Part shown: piece by piece, positions 46,851-56,123 of the stretch
How the letters are laid out: every line of letters begins with the position of its first letter
Numbering within the stretch: position 1 is the stretch's first letter
From: an uncultured Bacteroidota bacterium
Lineage (GTDB): Bacteria > Bacteroidota > Bacteroidia > Flavobacteriales > Flavobacteriaceae
Direction of reading: 5' to 3'
NCBI GenBank assembly: GCA_902515405.1
Contig: CABXUS010000003.1
Span: 28,596 to 92,595 of the forward strand
DNA length: 64,000 bases
Translations under genes and position numbers: made by a program
The notes under the pieces: model-generated
What the model was told of the DNA's origin: nothing
The model's input: only the letters and a program-made list of their open reading frames with translations
Database searches by the model: none

Positions 46851-47621
46851 ATGGAAAGAAATTTAATAAAAATTGAAGAGACAAAAGTTTATAAAAAAAC
46901 CTATGAAAAACTTAAAATTTTTTGGAACAAAGTTCCAGCTAATAAAAGCGTAACTAATGGAGAAGTTTTACAATATCAGTTTTGTCTTAATCTTGTGCAA
47001 TATGCTGTCGGAAAATACTATGATTGGAAAAGAGTACCAAAATTTCATAAACAAGAAGCCATGGACGCATACAGAAAAACCAACAGAACATCATCAAGAG
47101 CCTTTCAATTTCAAAGGCTATTGTTTGGCTACAGAGTAGGTCTATCTCCTTTTAAAACTGGACTTTCTTCAAAAAACGGCAACAAAATAAAGGAAACTGC
47201 CGATGACCACATTATAGGTTCATCTATAATTGGATATTATGTTGTAAAAACCTTTAACAACAGGTTAAGGATTGAGCTTGGACTAACAAAGCGTAAAAAC
47301 AAAACTAGCCAGAGAATATTTAAAACATTAGCAGAAAAAAAATATGATAAAAATTGGTTTGAAATTATTTTTACATGCGCTGAAGATTTATCCAAAAACT
47401 GGCTTAAAGATAATTTATGCCTTTGGTCTCAATGCAGGCTCTCTCGCTATGAACATCAATCTACTAATCTTCCTAGAGGGTGGTTAATGGACGTCAAAGA
47501 AATTAAAAAATCTACAAATGATTTAAACGAAGAGGAAAAATTAGAAATCATAAGGAAAAAATTAAATTTTATCCACTATGATAACGCGAAAATAAAAGTA
47601 GTGGAATATAAGAGTGATTAA
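46851..47621 (+). CDS. Protein of unknown family, 256 aa
   Basis: Basic, soluble, helical by composition. Contains KETADDHIIGSSIIGYYVV, which faintly recalls the DH-I core of HNH nucleases but lacks the usual downstream Asn/His pattern, and three cysteines in CLWSQC and FTCAED. C-terminal 50 residues are a charged helix. No signal peptide. Flanked by non-housekeeping small ORFs. I do not know its function; a nuclease or phage-derived protein is a guess. Confidence 0.55.
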   Translation: MERNLIKIEETKVYKKTYEKLKIFWNKVPANKSVTNGEVLQYQFCLNLVQYAVGKYYDWKRVPKFHKQEAMDAYRKTNRTSSRAFQFQRLLFGYRVGLSPFKTGLSSKNGNKIKETADDHIIGSSIIGYYVVKTFNNRLRIELGLTKRKNKTSQRIFKTLAEKKYDKNWFEIIFTCAEDLSKNWLKDNLCLWSQCRLSRYEHQSTNLPRGWLMDVKEIKKSTNDLNEEEKLEIIRKKLNFIHYDNAKIKVVEYKSD

Positions 47622-47697
47622 TTGTTTTTTTTTTATAGTTACTAGTTATTACCCATAAATTACATTAAAATTAATTACATTCGTTTTTTGCTTTTTT

Positions 47698-50600
47698 ATG
47701 TCATTTAAAGAATATAAAACATTAGATCTAACAAGAGTTTCTGAATACATTTCCAATTTCTGGGAAATAGATAAAACATTTGAAAAAAGTATTTCCACAA
47801 GAGATGATAAAGAATTTGTTTTTTATGAGGGTCCTCCCTCTGCAAATGGGATGCCTGGTATTCATCATGTCATGGCTAGAACTATTAAAGATATTTTTTG
47901 CAGATATAAAACACTTAAAGGATTTAAAGTAAACAGAAAAGCTGGATGGGATACTCATGGTCTTCCAGTTGAACTTGGTGTTGAAAAAGAATTAAATATT
48001 TCTAAAGAAGATATCGGATCAAAAATAACTATTAAAGATTACAATGAAGCATGTAAAAATGCTGTCATGAGGTATACTGATGTATGGAATGATTTAACAA
48101 AAAGAATTGGATACTGGGTTGATATGGATAACCCATATATAACTTATAAATCTAAATATATTGAGACTGTTTGGTGGTTACTAAAGAATCTCCATGATAA
48201 AAAATTAATTTATAAAGGATATAGTGTACAACCATATTCTCCAAAAGCAGGTACCGGATTAAGCTCTCATGAACTTAATCAGCCAGGAACATATCAGGAT
48301 ATAACAGATACAACTGTTACTGCTCAATTTGAGTGTGAAGATGAAAGTATTCCAGAGTTTTTAAAAAAGTATTCAAAAATATACATTTTAGCATGGACAA
48401 CTACTCCATGGACATTACCCTCAAATACTGCCTTAACGGTTGGTAAAAAAATTGAGTATTGTTTAATTAAAACATTTAATTTGTATACTCGCAAAGCGGT
48501 GAATGTCATTCTTGCAAAAGATCTTATTACAAAAGTTTTTAAACTAAATTTTAAAGAAATTAAAAATGAAAGTGATTTAGTATTTAAAAATGAAAAAACA
48601 ATTCCATTCTTAATTTGTGAAACTTTTTATGGTAAAAAAATTGTAGGAATAAAATATCATCAAATTTGGAAAGATGCACCACTTCCAGAGAATAATCCTG
48701 AAAATGCATTTAGGGTTATTTCAGGTGATTTTGTTACGACTGAAGATGGAACTGGTATTGTTCATACTGCTCCAACATTCGGAGCTGACGATGCAGTTGC
48801 AGCAAAGAATGCTTCACCTGAAGTTCCTCCTATGTTAATCAAAAATACTAACGATGAATTAGTCCCTTTGGTTGATTTGCAAGGTAAATTTGTTAAGGAG
48901 CTTGGAACTCTTGGTGGAAAATTTGTTAAAAATGAATATTATGAGGAGGGTACAGCACCTGAAAAGTCTGTTGATGTTGAAATTGCTATAAAGCTTAAAG
49001 AAGAAAACAAAGCTTTTAGAGTAGAAAAATATACTCACAGTTATCCAAATTGTTGGAGGACTGATAAACCAGTGCTTTATTACCCACTAAACTCATGGTT
49101 TGTAAAAGTAACTGATAGTAAACAGAATTTAATTTCAAATAATGATAAAATAAATTGGAAACCAAAATCTACAGGTGAAGGAAGGTTTGGCAACTGGCTT
49201 AATAGTGCAAATGATTGGAATTTATCTAGATCTAGATTTTGGGGTATCCCACTCCCTATTTGGATTTCTGAAGATGGTTCTGCAACAAAAGTAATTGGAT
49301 CTGTCAAAGAGTTAATTTCTGAAATTGAACTTTCAATTAAATCTGGTAATATGAAATCAAATCCATTTGATTCATTTGAATTAGATAATATGAGTGATGA
49401 TAATTATGATAAAATTGATTTACATAAACATATCATTGATGATATCATTCTAACTTCTTCTTCAAATAAAAAAATGTACAGAGAGTCAGACTTAATTGAT
49501 GTTTGGTTTGATTCTGGAGCAATGCCTTATGCTCAATGGCATTATCCATTTGAAAATAAAAATTATATTGATAATAAGGAATTCTTTCCCGCAGACTATA
49601 TTGCTGAAGGTGTTGATCAAACTCGAGGATGGTTTTATACTTTACATGTAATTGGAACATTAATTTTTGATTCAAATGCCTATAAAAATGTTATTTCAAA
49701 TGGTTTGGTGCTTGATAAAAAAGGACAAAAAATGTCAAAAAGACTAGGTAATGCTGTTGATCCATTTGAAACTTTAGATAAATATGGCCCTGATGCTACT
49801 AGATGGTATATGATATCTAATTCTAATCCATGGGATAACCTCAAGTTTGATGTTTCTGGAATTGAAGAAGTAAAAAGAAAGTTTTTTGGTACTCTGCACA
49901 ATATTTATTCATTTTTTAGTTTATATGCAAACATTGATAAGTTTATAAACCATGAAAGTCCTATTGATTATAATGAAAGATCTGAATTAGATAGGTGGAT
50001 TATATCTGAACTTAATTCCTTAGTTAAAGATGTTGGAGATGCTTATGAAAACTATGAGCCTACAAAATCTGCTCGGCTAATTTCTAAGTTTGTTCAAGAT
50101 AATCTTAGCAACTGGTATGTAAGATTATCTAGGAGAAGATTTTGGAAGGGAGAATATAATAAAGATAAAATAGCTGCTTTTCAAACTTTAAATGAATGTT
50201 TAGAAAAAGTTTCAATATTATCATCTCCAATCAGTCCTTTTTTTATGGATAATTTATATCAGGACTTAACGATGAAAAACACATCAGTTCATTTAGTTGA
50301 TTATCCAGAATATTCTAAAATCTTAATTGATAGAGATTTAGAAAATAAGATTAGAAAATCACAACAGATATGTTCACTTGGATTGTCTCTTAGGAAAAGA
50401 GAAAAAATTAAAGTAAGACAACCTTTAAATAAAATTATAATCCCATATAGAGATAATTTAGAAAAAGACAGTTTAAAAGAAATTTCAGAATTTATTAAAT
50501 CTGAAATTAATGTTAAAGAAGTTGAATTAGTAGGTGATTCATCAAAGATTTTAATTAAAAAAGCTAAACCTAATTTTAAAATAGTTGGTCCAAAATTTGG

Positions 50601-51069
50601 AAAAGATTTGAAAATTGTAAGTTCTTTAATTAATAATTTAAAATCTGATGAAATTGAGAAAATTGAATTAGAAAAAGTTTTTGTTTTTGAAAATAAAATT
50701 AAAATTTCAATTGATGATGTAGAAATATATTATGAAGATATTGAAGGATGGCAAGTTGTTTCAGAAAATGGCATAACAATAGCAATGGATACTAATATTT
50801 CAGAGGAACTAAAAAATGAAGGTATTTCTAGAGAAATTGTCAATAGAATACAAAATATTAGAAAAGATTCTGGCTTTAATGTAAGTGATAAAATTTTTAT
50901 AGAAATTGAAAACAATAATTTAATTGAAAAAGCTATTTTTGAAAATATTGACTATATTAAGAATGAAACTCTTGCTATTGAATTAAAGCTTGAAAAAAAG
51001 TTGCTAAATTCTCAAGAAATAGAATTTGATAACATAAAAGTTAAAATTAAAATTTTTAAAGAAAAATAA
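47698..51069 (+). CDS. ileS: Isoleucine-tRNA ligase, IleRS2-like, with GxHH in place of HxGH
   Basis: 1123 aa. Class I catalytic site: GPPSANGMPGIHHVMA gives G54-I55-H56-H57 where Escherichia coli IleRS has H-I-G-H (HxGH). The second signature is KMSKR at 678-682. An editing CP1 domain of normal size lies between them, with a long C-terminal region instead of a zinc finger. Known work on IleRS2 enzymes reports that the GxHH change gives hyper-resistance to mupirocin while preserving catalysis. The dksA-like gene starts 1 nt after the stop. Confidence 0.94.
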   Translation: MSFKEYKTLDLTRVSEYISNFWEIDKTFEKSISTRDDKEFVFYEGPPSANGMPGIHHVMARTIKDIFCRYKTLKGFKVNRKAGWDTHGLPVELGVEKELNISKEDIGSKITIKDYNEACKNAVMRYTDVWNDLTKRIGYWVDMDNPYITYKSKYIETVWWLLKNLHDKKLIYKGYSVQPYSPKAGTGLSSHELNQPGTYQDITDTTVTAQFECEDESIPEFLKKYSKIYILAWTTTPWTLPSNTALTVGKKIEYCLIKTFNLYTRKAVNVILAKDLITKVFKLNFKEIKNESDLVFKNEKTIPFLICETFYGKKIVGIKYHQIWKDAPLPENNPENAFRVISGDFVTTEDGTGIVHTAPTFGADDAVAAKNASPEVPPMLIKNTNDELVPLVDLQGKFVKELGTLGGKFVKNEYYEEGTAPEKSVDVEIAIKLKEENKAFRVEKYTHSYPNCWRTDKPVLYYPLNSWFVKVTDSKQNLISNNDKINWKPKSTGEGRFGNWLNSANDWNLSRSRFWGIPLPIWISEDGSATKVIGSVKELISEIELSIKSGNMKSNPFDSFELDNMSDDNYDKIDLHKHIIDDIILTSSSNKKMYRESDLIDVWFDSGAMPYAQWHYPFENKNYIDNKEFFPADYIAEGVDQTRGWFYTLHVIGTLIFDSNAYKNVISNGLVLDKKGQKMSKRLGNAVDPFETLDKYGPDATRWYMISNSNPWDNLKFDVSGIEEVKRKFFGTLHNIYSFFSLYANIDKFINHESPIDYNERSELDRWIISELNSLVKDVGDAYENYEPTKSARLISKFVQDNLSNWYVRLSRRRFWKGEYNKDKIAAFQTLNECLEKVSILSSPISPFFMDNLYQDLTMKNTSVHLVDYPEYSKILIDRDLENKIRKSQQICSLGLSLRKREKIKVRQPLNKIIIPYRDNLEKDSLKEISEFIKSEINVKEVELVGDSSKILIKKAKPNFKIVGPKFGKDLKIVSSLINNLKSDEIEKIELEKVFVFENKIKISIDDVEIYYEDIEGWQVVSENGITIAMDTNISEELKNEGISREIVNRIQNIRKDSGFNVSDKIFIEIENNNLIEKAIFENIDYIKNETLAIELKLEKKLLNSQEIEFDNIKVKIKIFKEK

Positions 51070-51070
51070 A

Positions 51071-51457
51071 ATGAAAAATGATAATCTAGTTGTAAGATAC
51101 TCTGATAAAGATTTAGGGAGTTTTAAAAAAATAATTGATGAAAAGATATCAAAAGCTCAAAGAGATTTAGAACTTATTAGAAGTGCATATATGAATGACG
51201 GTAATAACGGTACAGAAGATACTTCTCCAACTTTTAAAGCATTTGAAGAGGGTTCACAAACAATGTCAAAAGAAGCTAATACTCAATTAGCGATAAGACA
51301 AGAAAAATTTATTAGAGATTTAAAAAATGCTTTAATTAGAATTGAAAACAAAACTTATGGAATTTGTAGAGTTACCGGTAAATTAATCTCGAAGAAAAGA
51401 TTACAACTTGTTCCCCATGCTACCCTGAGTATTGAAGCTAAGAACTCTATATCATAG
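51071..51457 (+). CDS. DksA/TraR-family protein with degenerate zinc finger
   Basis: 128 aa. Coiled-coil N-terminal half, then YGICRVTGKLISKKRLQLVPHATLS, where only the first of four zinc cysteines remains (Cys near residue 105). This Cys-poor form is typical of Flavobacteriia. The ADxxD-type tip is also altered. It probably still binds RNA polymerase through the secondary channel (inference). Cotranscribed with ileS. Confidence 0.85.
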   Translation: MKNDNLVVRYSDKDLGSFKKIIDEKISKAQRDLELIRSAYMNDGNNGTEDTSPTFKAFEEGSQTMSKEANTQLAIRQEKFIRDLKNALIRIENKTYGICRVTGKLISKKRLQLVPHATLSIEAKNSIS

Positions 51458-51470
51458 TATATAATTACCT

Positions 51471-52265
51471 ATGAAAATCGAAGATTTTCTTATTAAAATG
51501 TGGAAAGATTATTCTGAATTAAACCCACATATAATTAAAGTTTTGCAATTAATTAAAAATAAAGAACCGAATAAAATTATTAATGATCATATTGCTTTAA
51601 GAACTTTTAATCATAAAAAAATTAATAGACACATTCTATCAAAGTATTTTGTTGAAAATGGCTACAAACCCATTGAAGACCTTTTTTTTACTAAAAAAAA
51701 ATTAAAAGCAACTTATTATATACATTCAAATCCTAGTCTTCCAAGGATTTTCATAAGTGAATTATTACTTGAAAATTTTTCTGATTCTTTACAACAAATA
51801 ATTAATAAAAAAATTGAAGAAATTGATGCTGAATTAATATCAAATCCAATTTTTCTGAGTTCAGGAATACCATGGAATCCAATAGACTTTGAAACTTATA
51901 AAAATATTCAAAAAGAATCTGATTATGCATCTTGGGTTCTTGCAATGGGATATATTGCAAATCATTTTACTGTAAGTGTGACAGATTGTTCTTATTTTAA
52001 AAATTTAAGTCAATTAAATAACTACCTAAAAGAGAATGGTTTTGAAATAAATTCCTCCGGCGGTGAAATAAAAGGTTCAGAAAAACAAGGTCTTGAACAG
52101 TCATCAATAATGTCAAAAGAAATTTTAGTAGATTTTTCTGATGGATTATATAATGTCCCAGGATGTTATTATGAGTTTGCTTATAGATACAATAATTTCA
52201 ATGGTTTTATAACACAGTCTGCTAACCACATTTTTGAAAGTACAAATGAAAAAACAGAAAATTAA
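51471..52265 (+). CDS. DUF1338 protein (2-oxoadipate dioxygenase/decarboxylase family)
   Basis: 264 aa. Family ends visible: NDHIALRTFNH gives the first metal histidine, MGYIANHFTVSV the second, and YYEFAYRY the glutamate. HglS of Pseudomonas, in the same family, converts 2-oxoadipate to 2-hydroxyglutarate in lysine breakdown; no other lysine catabolic gene is nearby. The 3' end overlaps lspA by 20 nt. Confidence 0.86.
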   Translation: MKIEDFLIKMWKDYSELNPHIIKVLQLIKNKEPNKIINDHIALRTFNHKKINRHILSKYFVENGYKPIEDLFFTKKKLKATYYIHSNPSLPRIFISELLLENFSDSLQQIINKKIEEIDAELISNPIFLSSGIPWNPIDFETYKNIQKESDYASWVLAMGYIANHFTVSVTDCSYFKNLSQLNNYLKENGFEINSSGGEIKGSEKQGLEQSSIMSKEILVDFSDGLYNVPGCYYEFAYRYNNFNGFITQSANHIFESTNEKTEN

Positions 52266-52890
52266 TTTATTTCAATGTTTAGCAATAGTTGCCGTTATAT
52301 TGTTTTTTGACCAATTTTTAAAAGTGTATATAAAGCTTAATTTCCCACTTTCAATTTATGGACAAGCTCCTATTTTTGATTTAGGTTGGTTTAAATTATT
52401 ATTCATTGAAAATAAAGGTATGGCATGGGGAGCTCAAATAAATGACTTTATACCTTTTCTTACTGAAAAAAGTGGCAAATTATTTTTGACACTTTTTAGA
52501 CTATTTGCAATCTTATTTATTTTTCATTGGCTCAAAAAAACCGTAAAGGAAAACTCTAGTATGCTTTTTAGTATTTCTTTGTCACTAATTTTAGCCGGTG
52601 CAATTGGAAATGTTGTAGATTCTGTTTTTTACGGATATTTTTTTACAGATAGTTATTTTCAAATAGCTTCTTTTGCTCCTGGAGAGGGATATAGCTCATT
52701 ATTTTATGGAAATGTTGTTGATATGTTTCAATTCCCCATAGCTACTTGGACTTGGCCCTCGTTTATCCCAATAATTGGAGGAAATGAATTTACATTTTTT
52801 GAACCTGTTTTTAATATTGCAGATTCAGCTATTTCTGTAGGTATCTTTATAATGTTAATCTTTAATAAATCTTTTTTCAAAGAAAATTAA
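52246..52890 (+). CDS. lspA: Lipoprotein signal peptidase (signal peptidase II)
   Basis: 214 aa from ATG 52246; a TTG four codons upstream is the alternative. Four membrane segments. Catalytic aspartates in GNVVDMFQFP and FNIADSAISVG. Between GNVVDSVFYG and GNVVDMF lies an insertion of about 30 residues characteristic of Bacteroidetes LspA. Processes the lipoproteins seen in this window (azurin, DUF1080, M23). Confidence 0.93.
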   Translation: MKKQKINLFQCLAIVAVILFFDQFLKVYIKLNFPLSIYGQAPIFDLGWFKLLFIENKGMAWGAQINDFIPFLTEKSGKLFLTLFRLFAILFIFHWLKKTVKENSSMLFSISLSLILAGAIGNVVDSVFYGYFFTDSYFQIASFAPGEGYSSLFYGNVVDMFQFPIATWTWPSFIPIIGGNEFTFFEPVFNIADSAISVGIFIMLIFNKSFFKEN

Positions 52891-53443
52891 AAACTTTCTC
52901 TGGGGACACACAGTAATCCATTTGAATATCATGATTACTACAATCAGTTATATAATTTTCTGGTAAAAAAAAGGAGAGACCAATTTTAATTGTATTTTTT
53001 GATAGTTTTTTTAGAAATCTATCGTAAAAACCTTTTCCATAACCAACCCTATTGCCTTTAAGATCATATGCTAACAAAGGAATAAAAACAACATCAATTT
53101 TTACTGATTTAAATTGATTCCCATTGATTGGTTCAGGGATGCCATATTTATTAAGCTTTAAAAGAGTGTCATCACTCAAAACATAATTTTTAAATGTTAT
53201 TGTTTCAAAATTTGATTTTGAAACTATTACTTGCTTTTCTTTACCATTTAAAACATTAATTAATGTAGTTGTGTCAACTTCATTTTTATTTTTAATTGGT
53301 AAAAATATATGATAATTATCCTTGTTCCATATTGGTAAATTCAAACAATTATTTGCAATTTTAACACTCAGGTTTAATAATTCATCTGAAGAAATTTTAT
53401 CTCTAAGGGTTTGAAATTTTTTTCTTGCTTTAAATTTGTCCAT
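52877..53443 (-). CDS. 5-formyltetrahydrofolate cyclo-ligase
   Basis: 188 aa. ATP-dependent conversion of 5-formyl-THF to 5,10-methenyl-THF. The signature is GNRVGYGKGFYDRFL near residue 132; the N-terminal ARKKFQTLRDKIS is the usual opening. The 3' end overlaps lspA by 14 nt in convergent orientation. Divergent from uvrC. Confidence 0.92.
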   Translation of the reverse strand: MDKFKARKKFQTLRDKISSDELLNLSVKIANNCLNLPIWNKDNYHIFLPIKNKNEVDTTTLINVLNGKEKQVIVSKSNFETITFKNYVLSDDTLLKLNKYGIPEPINGNQFKSVKIDVVFIPLLAYDLKGNRVGYGKGFYDRFLKKLSKNTIKIGLSFFLPENYITDCSNHDIQMDYCVSPEKVFNFL

Positions 53444-53483
53444 TTTTAAAATCTAAACAAATAAAATAATTATTTTAGTTTAA

Positions 53484-55313
53484 GTGTCTGATAATTCAAA
53501 ATTAGTATTAAAAACAATTCCACAATCTCCAGGAGTTTATCAATTTTTAAATAAAGATCAAAAGATTATCTATGTTGGTAAAGCAAAAAATTTAAAAAAA
53601 AGGATTAGTTCTTATTTTCAAAAAAATTTAAAATCTCGAAAAACCATTAATCTAGTTAAAAATATAAATTCAATTGAACACGTGGTGGTTCAGTCCGAAT
53701 CTGATGCTCTTTTACTTGAAAACTCATTAATAAAAAAAAATCAACCTAAGTATAATATTTTATTGAGAGATGATAAAACCTATCCTTGGATTTGCGTAAA
53801 AAATGAGAGATTTCCAAGGGTTTTTTTAACAAGAAAATTAATTAAAGATGGATCAGAATATTTTGGTCCTTATACAAACATAAAAGTGATAAATATTTTA
53901 TTAAATATTGTAAGAACTATTTATCCATTAAGGACAAGTAATTACAACTTTTCATCTTATAAAATTAAAAAAAGTGATAAAAAATTATACTTAAAAATTT
54001 TTAAAAAAAATGAGCATTCAATTATTATAGGGTTTCATGAAAATAGTTTAAAGGAAGTAAGTGAAGATTTGCTTTCGGAAAAGTTGTATGACAAAAATAT
54101 TTCTCTAGTTAGAGAGATATTAAATGGGAAGTTTAAAAAAGTCAAAGATTTACTTAAAAAAGACATGTATAAATTTTCAAAGAAAATGGATTTTGAAAAA
54201 GCTCATAATATCAAAGAAAAATTGGAATTGCTTGAAAATTATCAATCTAGGTCTACTGTTGTTAGTCAAAAACTAAACAATATTGATGTATTTACTATAA
54301 TTTCTGATTCTGAAAATGCATATATAAACTATTTACAAATAGCGTATGGTAGAGTAATTAGATTTCATAATCAGGAAATTAAAAAGAATCTCAACGAAGA
54401 TGAAATTGATATTCTAAGTTTAGTAATTATAAATCTTAGACAAAAATTCAACTCAGAATCTAAAACTATTATATCTCAATTTAATCTTACTAAACAACTT
54501 AATATAAAGTTTATTGTTCCAAAAGCTGGTGATAATAAAAAGCTATTAGAGCTTTCACTTAAAAATTGTAAAATGTATAAGCTTAAAAGATTTAAACAAA
54601 TACAAATATTAGATCCCGAGAGACATAAAAATAGAATAATGAATCAAATGAAAATTGATTTAAAATTAGAACATGATCCAAATCATATTGAATGTTTTGA
54701 TGTTTCGAATATTCAAGGTACCAACTCAGTAGCAGCGTGCGTAGTATTCATTGATGGGAAGCCTATGAAAAAAATGTACAGAAAATTTATTATAAAAACG
54801 GTTGAAGGGCCAAATGATTATAAATCAATGGAAGAAATTATTTACAGGAGATATTCTAGACTTTTGAATGAAAACAAATCGCTTCCAAAACTAATTGTAA
54901 TTGATGGTGGTAAGGGTCAACTTAGCTCAGCAGTAAAAAGCTTAAAGAAATTAGATTTATATAATTCTATTCCAATTATTGGAATTGCAAAAAGACTTGA
55001 AGAATTATATTTCCCTAATGATTCTATTCCGCTTTACTTAAATAAAAAATCTGAAACCCTTAAAGTAATACAGAATTTAAGAAACGAAGCTCATAGATTT
55101 AGCTTAACATTTCACAAAAGCAAACGATCTAAAGTTTCATTAAAATCAGAATTAGACATTATTAATGGAATTGGGGAAAAAACTAAACTTAAATTATTGA
55201 AAAAGTTTAAATCAATTTCAAATATCAAGAAATACAGTTTTGATGAGGTTAGTTCTGAAATTGGAAAAAGTAAAACAAAAAAACTGTTTGAGTTTTTAGA
55301 TGATAATAAGTAG
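53484..55313 (+). CDS. uvrC: UvrABC system protein C
   Basis: 609 aa, GTG start at 53484. GIY-YIG domain (PGVYQFLNKDQKIIYVGKAK), UVR segment (FSKKMDFEKAHNIKEKLE), RNase H-like 5' incision domain (CFDVSNIQGTNSVA, VIDGGKGQLSSA) and C-terminal helix-hairpin-helix (DIINGIGEKTKLKLLKKF). All catalytic regions intact. Confidence 0.95.
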   Translation: MSDNSKLVLKTIPQSPGVYQFLNKDQKIIYVGKAKNLKKRISSYFQKNLKSRKTINLVKNINSIEHVVVQSESDALLLENSLIKKNQPKYNILLRDDKTYPWICVKNERFPRVFLTRKLIKDGSEYFGPYTNIKVINILLNIVRTIYPLRTSNYNFSSYKIKKSDKKLYLKIFKKNEHSIIIGFHENSLKEVSEDLLSEKLYDKNISLVREILNGKFKKVKDLLKKDMYKFSKKMDFEKAHNIKEKLELLENYQSRSTVVSQKLNNIDVFTIISDSENAYINYLQIAYGRVIRFHNQEIKKNLNEDEIDILSLVIINLRQKFNSESKTIISQFNLTKQLNIKFIVPKAGDNKKLLELSLKNCKMYKLKRFKQIQILDPERHKNRIMNQMKIDLKLEHDPNHIECFDVSNIQGTNSVAACVVFIDGKPMKKMYRKFIIKTVEGPNDYKSMEEIIYRRYSRLLNENKSLPKLIVIDGGKGQLSSAVKSLKKLDLYNSIPIIGIAKRLEELYFPNDSIPLYLNKKSETLKVIQNLRNEAHRFSLTFHKSKRSKVSLKSELDIINGIGEKTKLKLLKKFKSISNIKKYSFDEVSSEIGKSKTKKLFEFLDDNK

Positions 55314-55334
55314 TTTTTTAATTTTGTAATTAGA

Positions 55335-56123
55335 ATGAGAATTATAATATTTTATATATCTGTTCTAAGTTTAAGCTTTTGTTATTCTCAAAATACCAAA
55401 TCTAATTTTTATGCATTTAAAGCTGGGGAAAAATTAGAATATAAATTAAATTATGGATTTTTAAATGCGAGCTATGCGTCACTTTCAGTAAAAGAAGAGG
55501 TTTTAGATGGAGAAAAAGTGTTTAGGGCAACTTCAATTGGAAGAACAACTGGGCTTGCAAGGTTATTTTTTAAAGTAGATGATATATATGAAACTTTTTT
55601 TTCATTGGATAATGTAAAACCTATTAAATCTATCAGAGATATTTATGAGGGTGGATATGAAAGAGAATCTGAAACAAAATATAACTATGAGTCAAATACT
55701 GCATTTTTTTATGATAAATTAAAAAATGTGAATAAAGAGTTTAGAATCCACTCTGAGATCCAAGATATTATTTCAACTTTTTATTATTTAAGAAAACATT
55801 TAGATATTTCATTACTAAAACCAAATGATTTAATATATGTTGATATTTTTTTTGACAAGGAAATTTATCCTTTTAAAATGATGTTTTTAGGTAAAGAAAA
55901 AATTAAGACTAAATTTGGTTTGGTAGAATGTTTAAAACTTAGGCCTTACATGGAATCTGGAAGGGTTTTTAGGGACAATGAAGGAATAAAAATATGGGTA
56001 ACCAATGATGAAAATAGACTTCCTATTAAAGTTAAAGCAGACCTAAGAGTTGGGTCTATAGTTGCTAACCTGGTATCGTTTAGAGGGCTGGCTAATCCTT
56101 TTAAAATTGTAGTTAGTGAATAA
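55335..56123 (+). CDS. DUF3108 periplasmic protein
   Basis: 262 aa with signal peptide (1-19, ending CYSQN). The FKAGEKLEYKLNYGFLNASYASLSV opening and LKPNDLIYVDIFFD are typical of DUF3108 proteins, which are beta-rich and of unknown role. It overlaps the M23 peptidase gene by 8 nt, so a cell-envelope role is likely. Confidence 0.85.
   Translation: MRIIIFYISVLSLSFCYSQNTKSNFYAFKAGEKLEYKLNYGFLNASYASLSVKEEVLDGEKVFRATSIGRTTGLARLFFKVDDIYETFFSLDNVKPIKSIRDIYEGGYERESETKYNYESNTAFFYDKLKNVNKEFRIHSEIQDIISTFYYLRKHLDISLLKPNDLIYVDIFFDKEIYPFKMMFLGKEKIKTKFGLVECLKLRPYMESGRVFRDNEGIKIWVTNDENRLPIKVKADLRVGSIVANLVSFRGLANPFKIVVSE

Noticed and set aside
46627..46884. 85-codon minus-strand frame in the accessory patch as a gene
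   Set aside because: Overlaps the 30-codon ORF and the starts of neighbours, and has no start context; kept only as a possible non-coding element.
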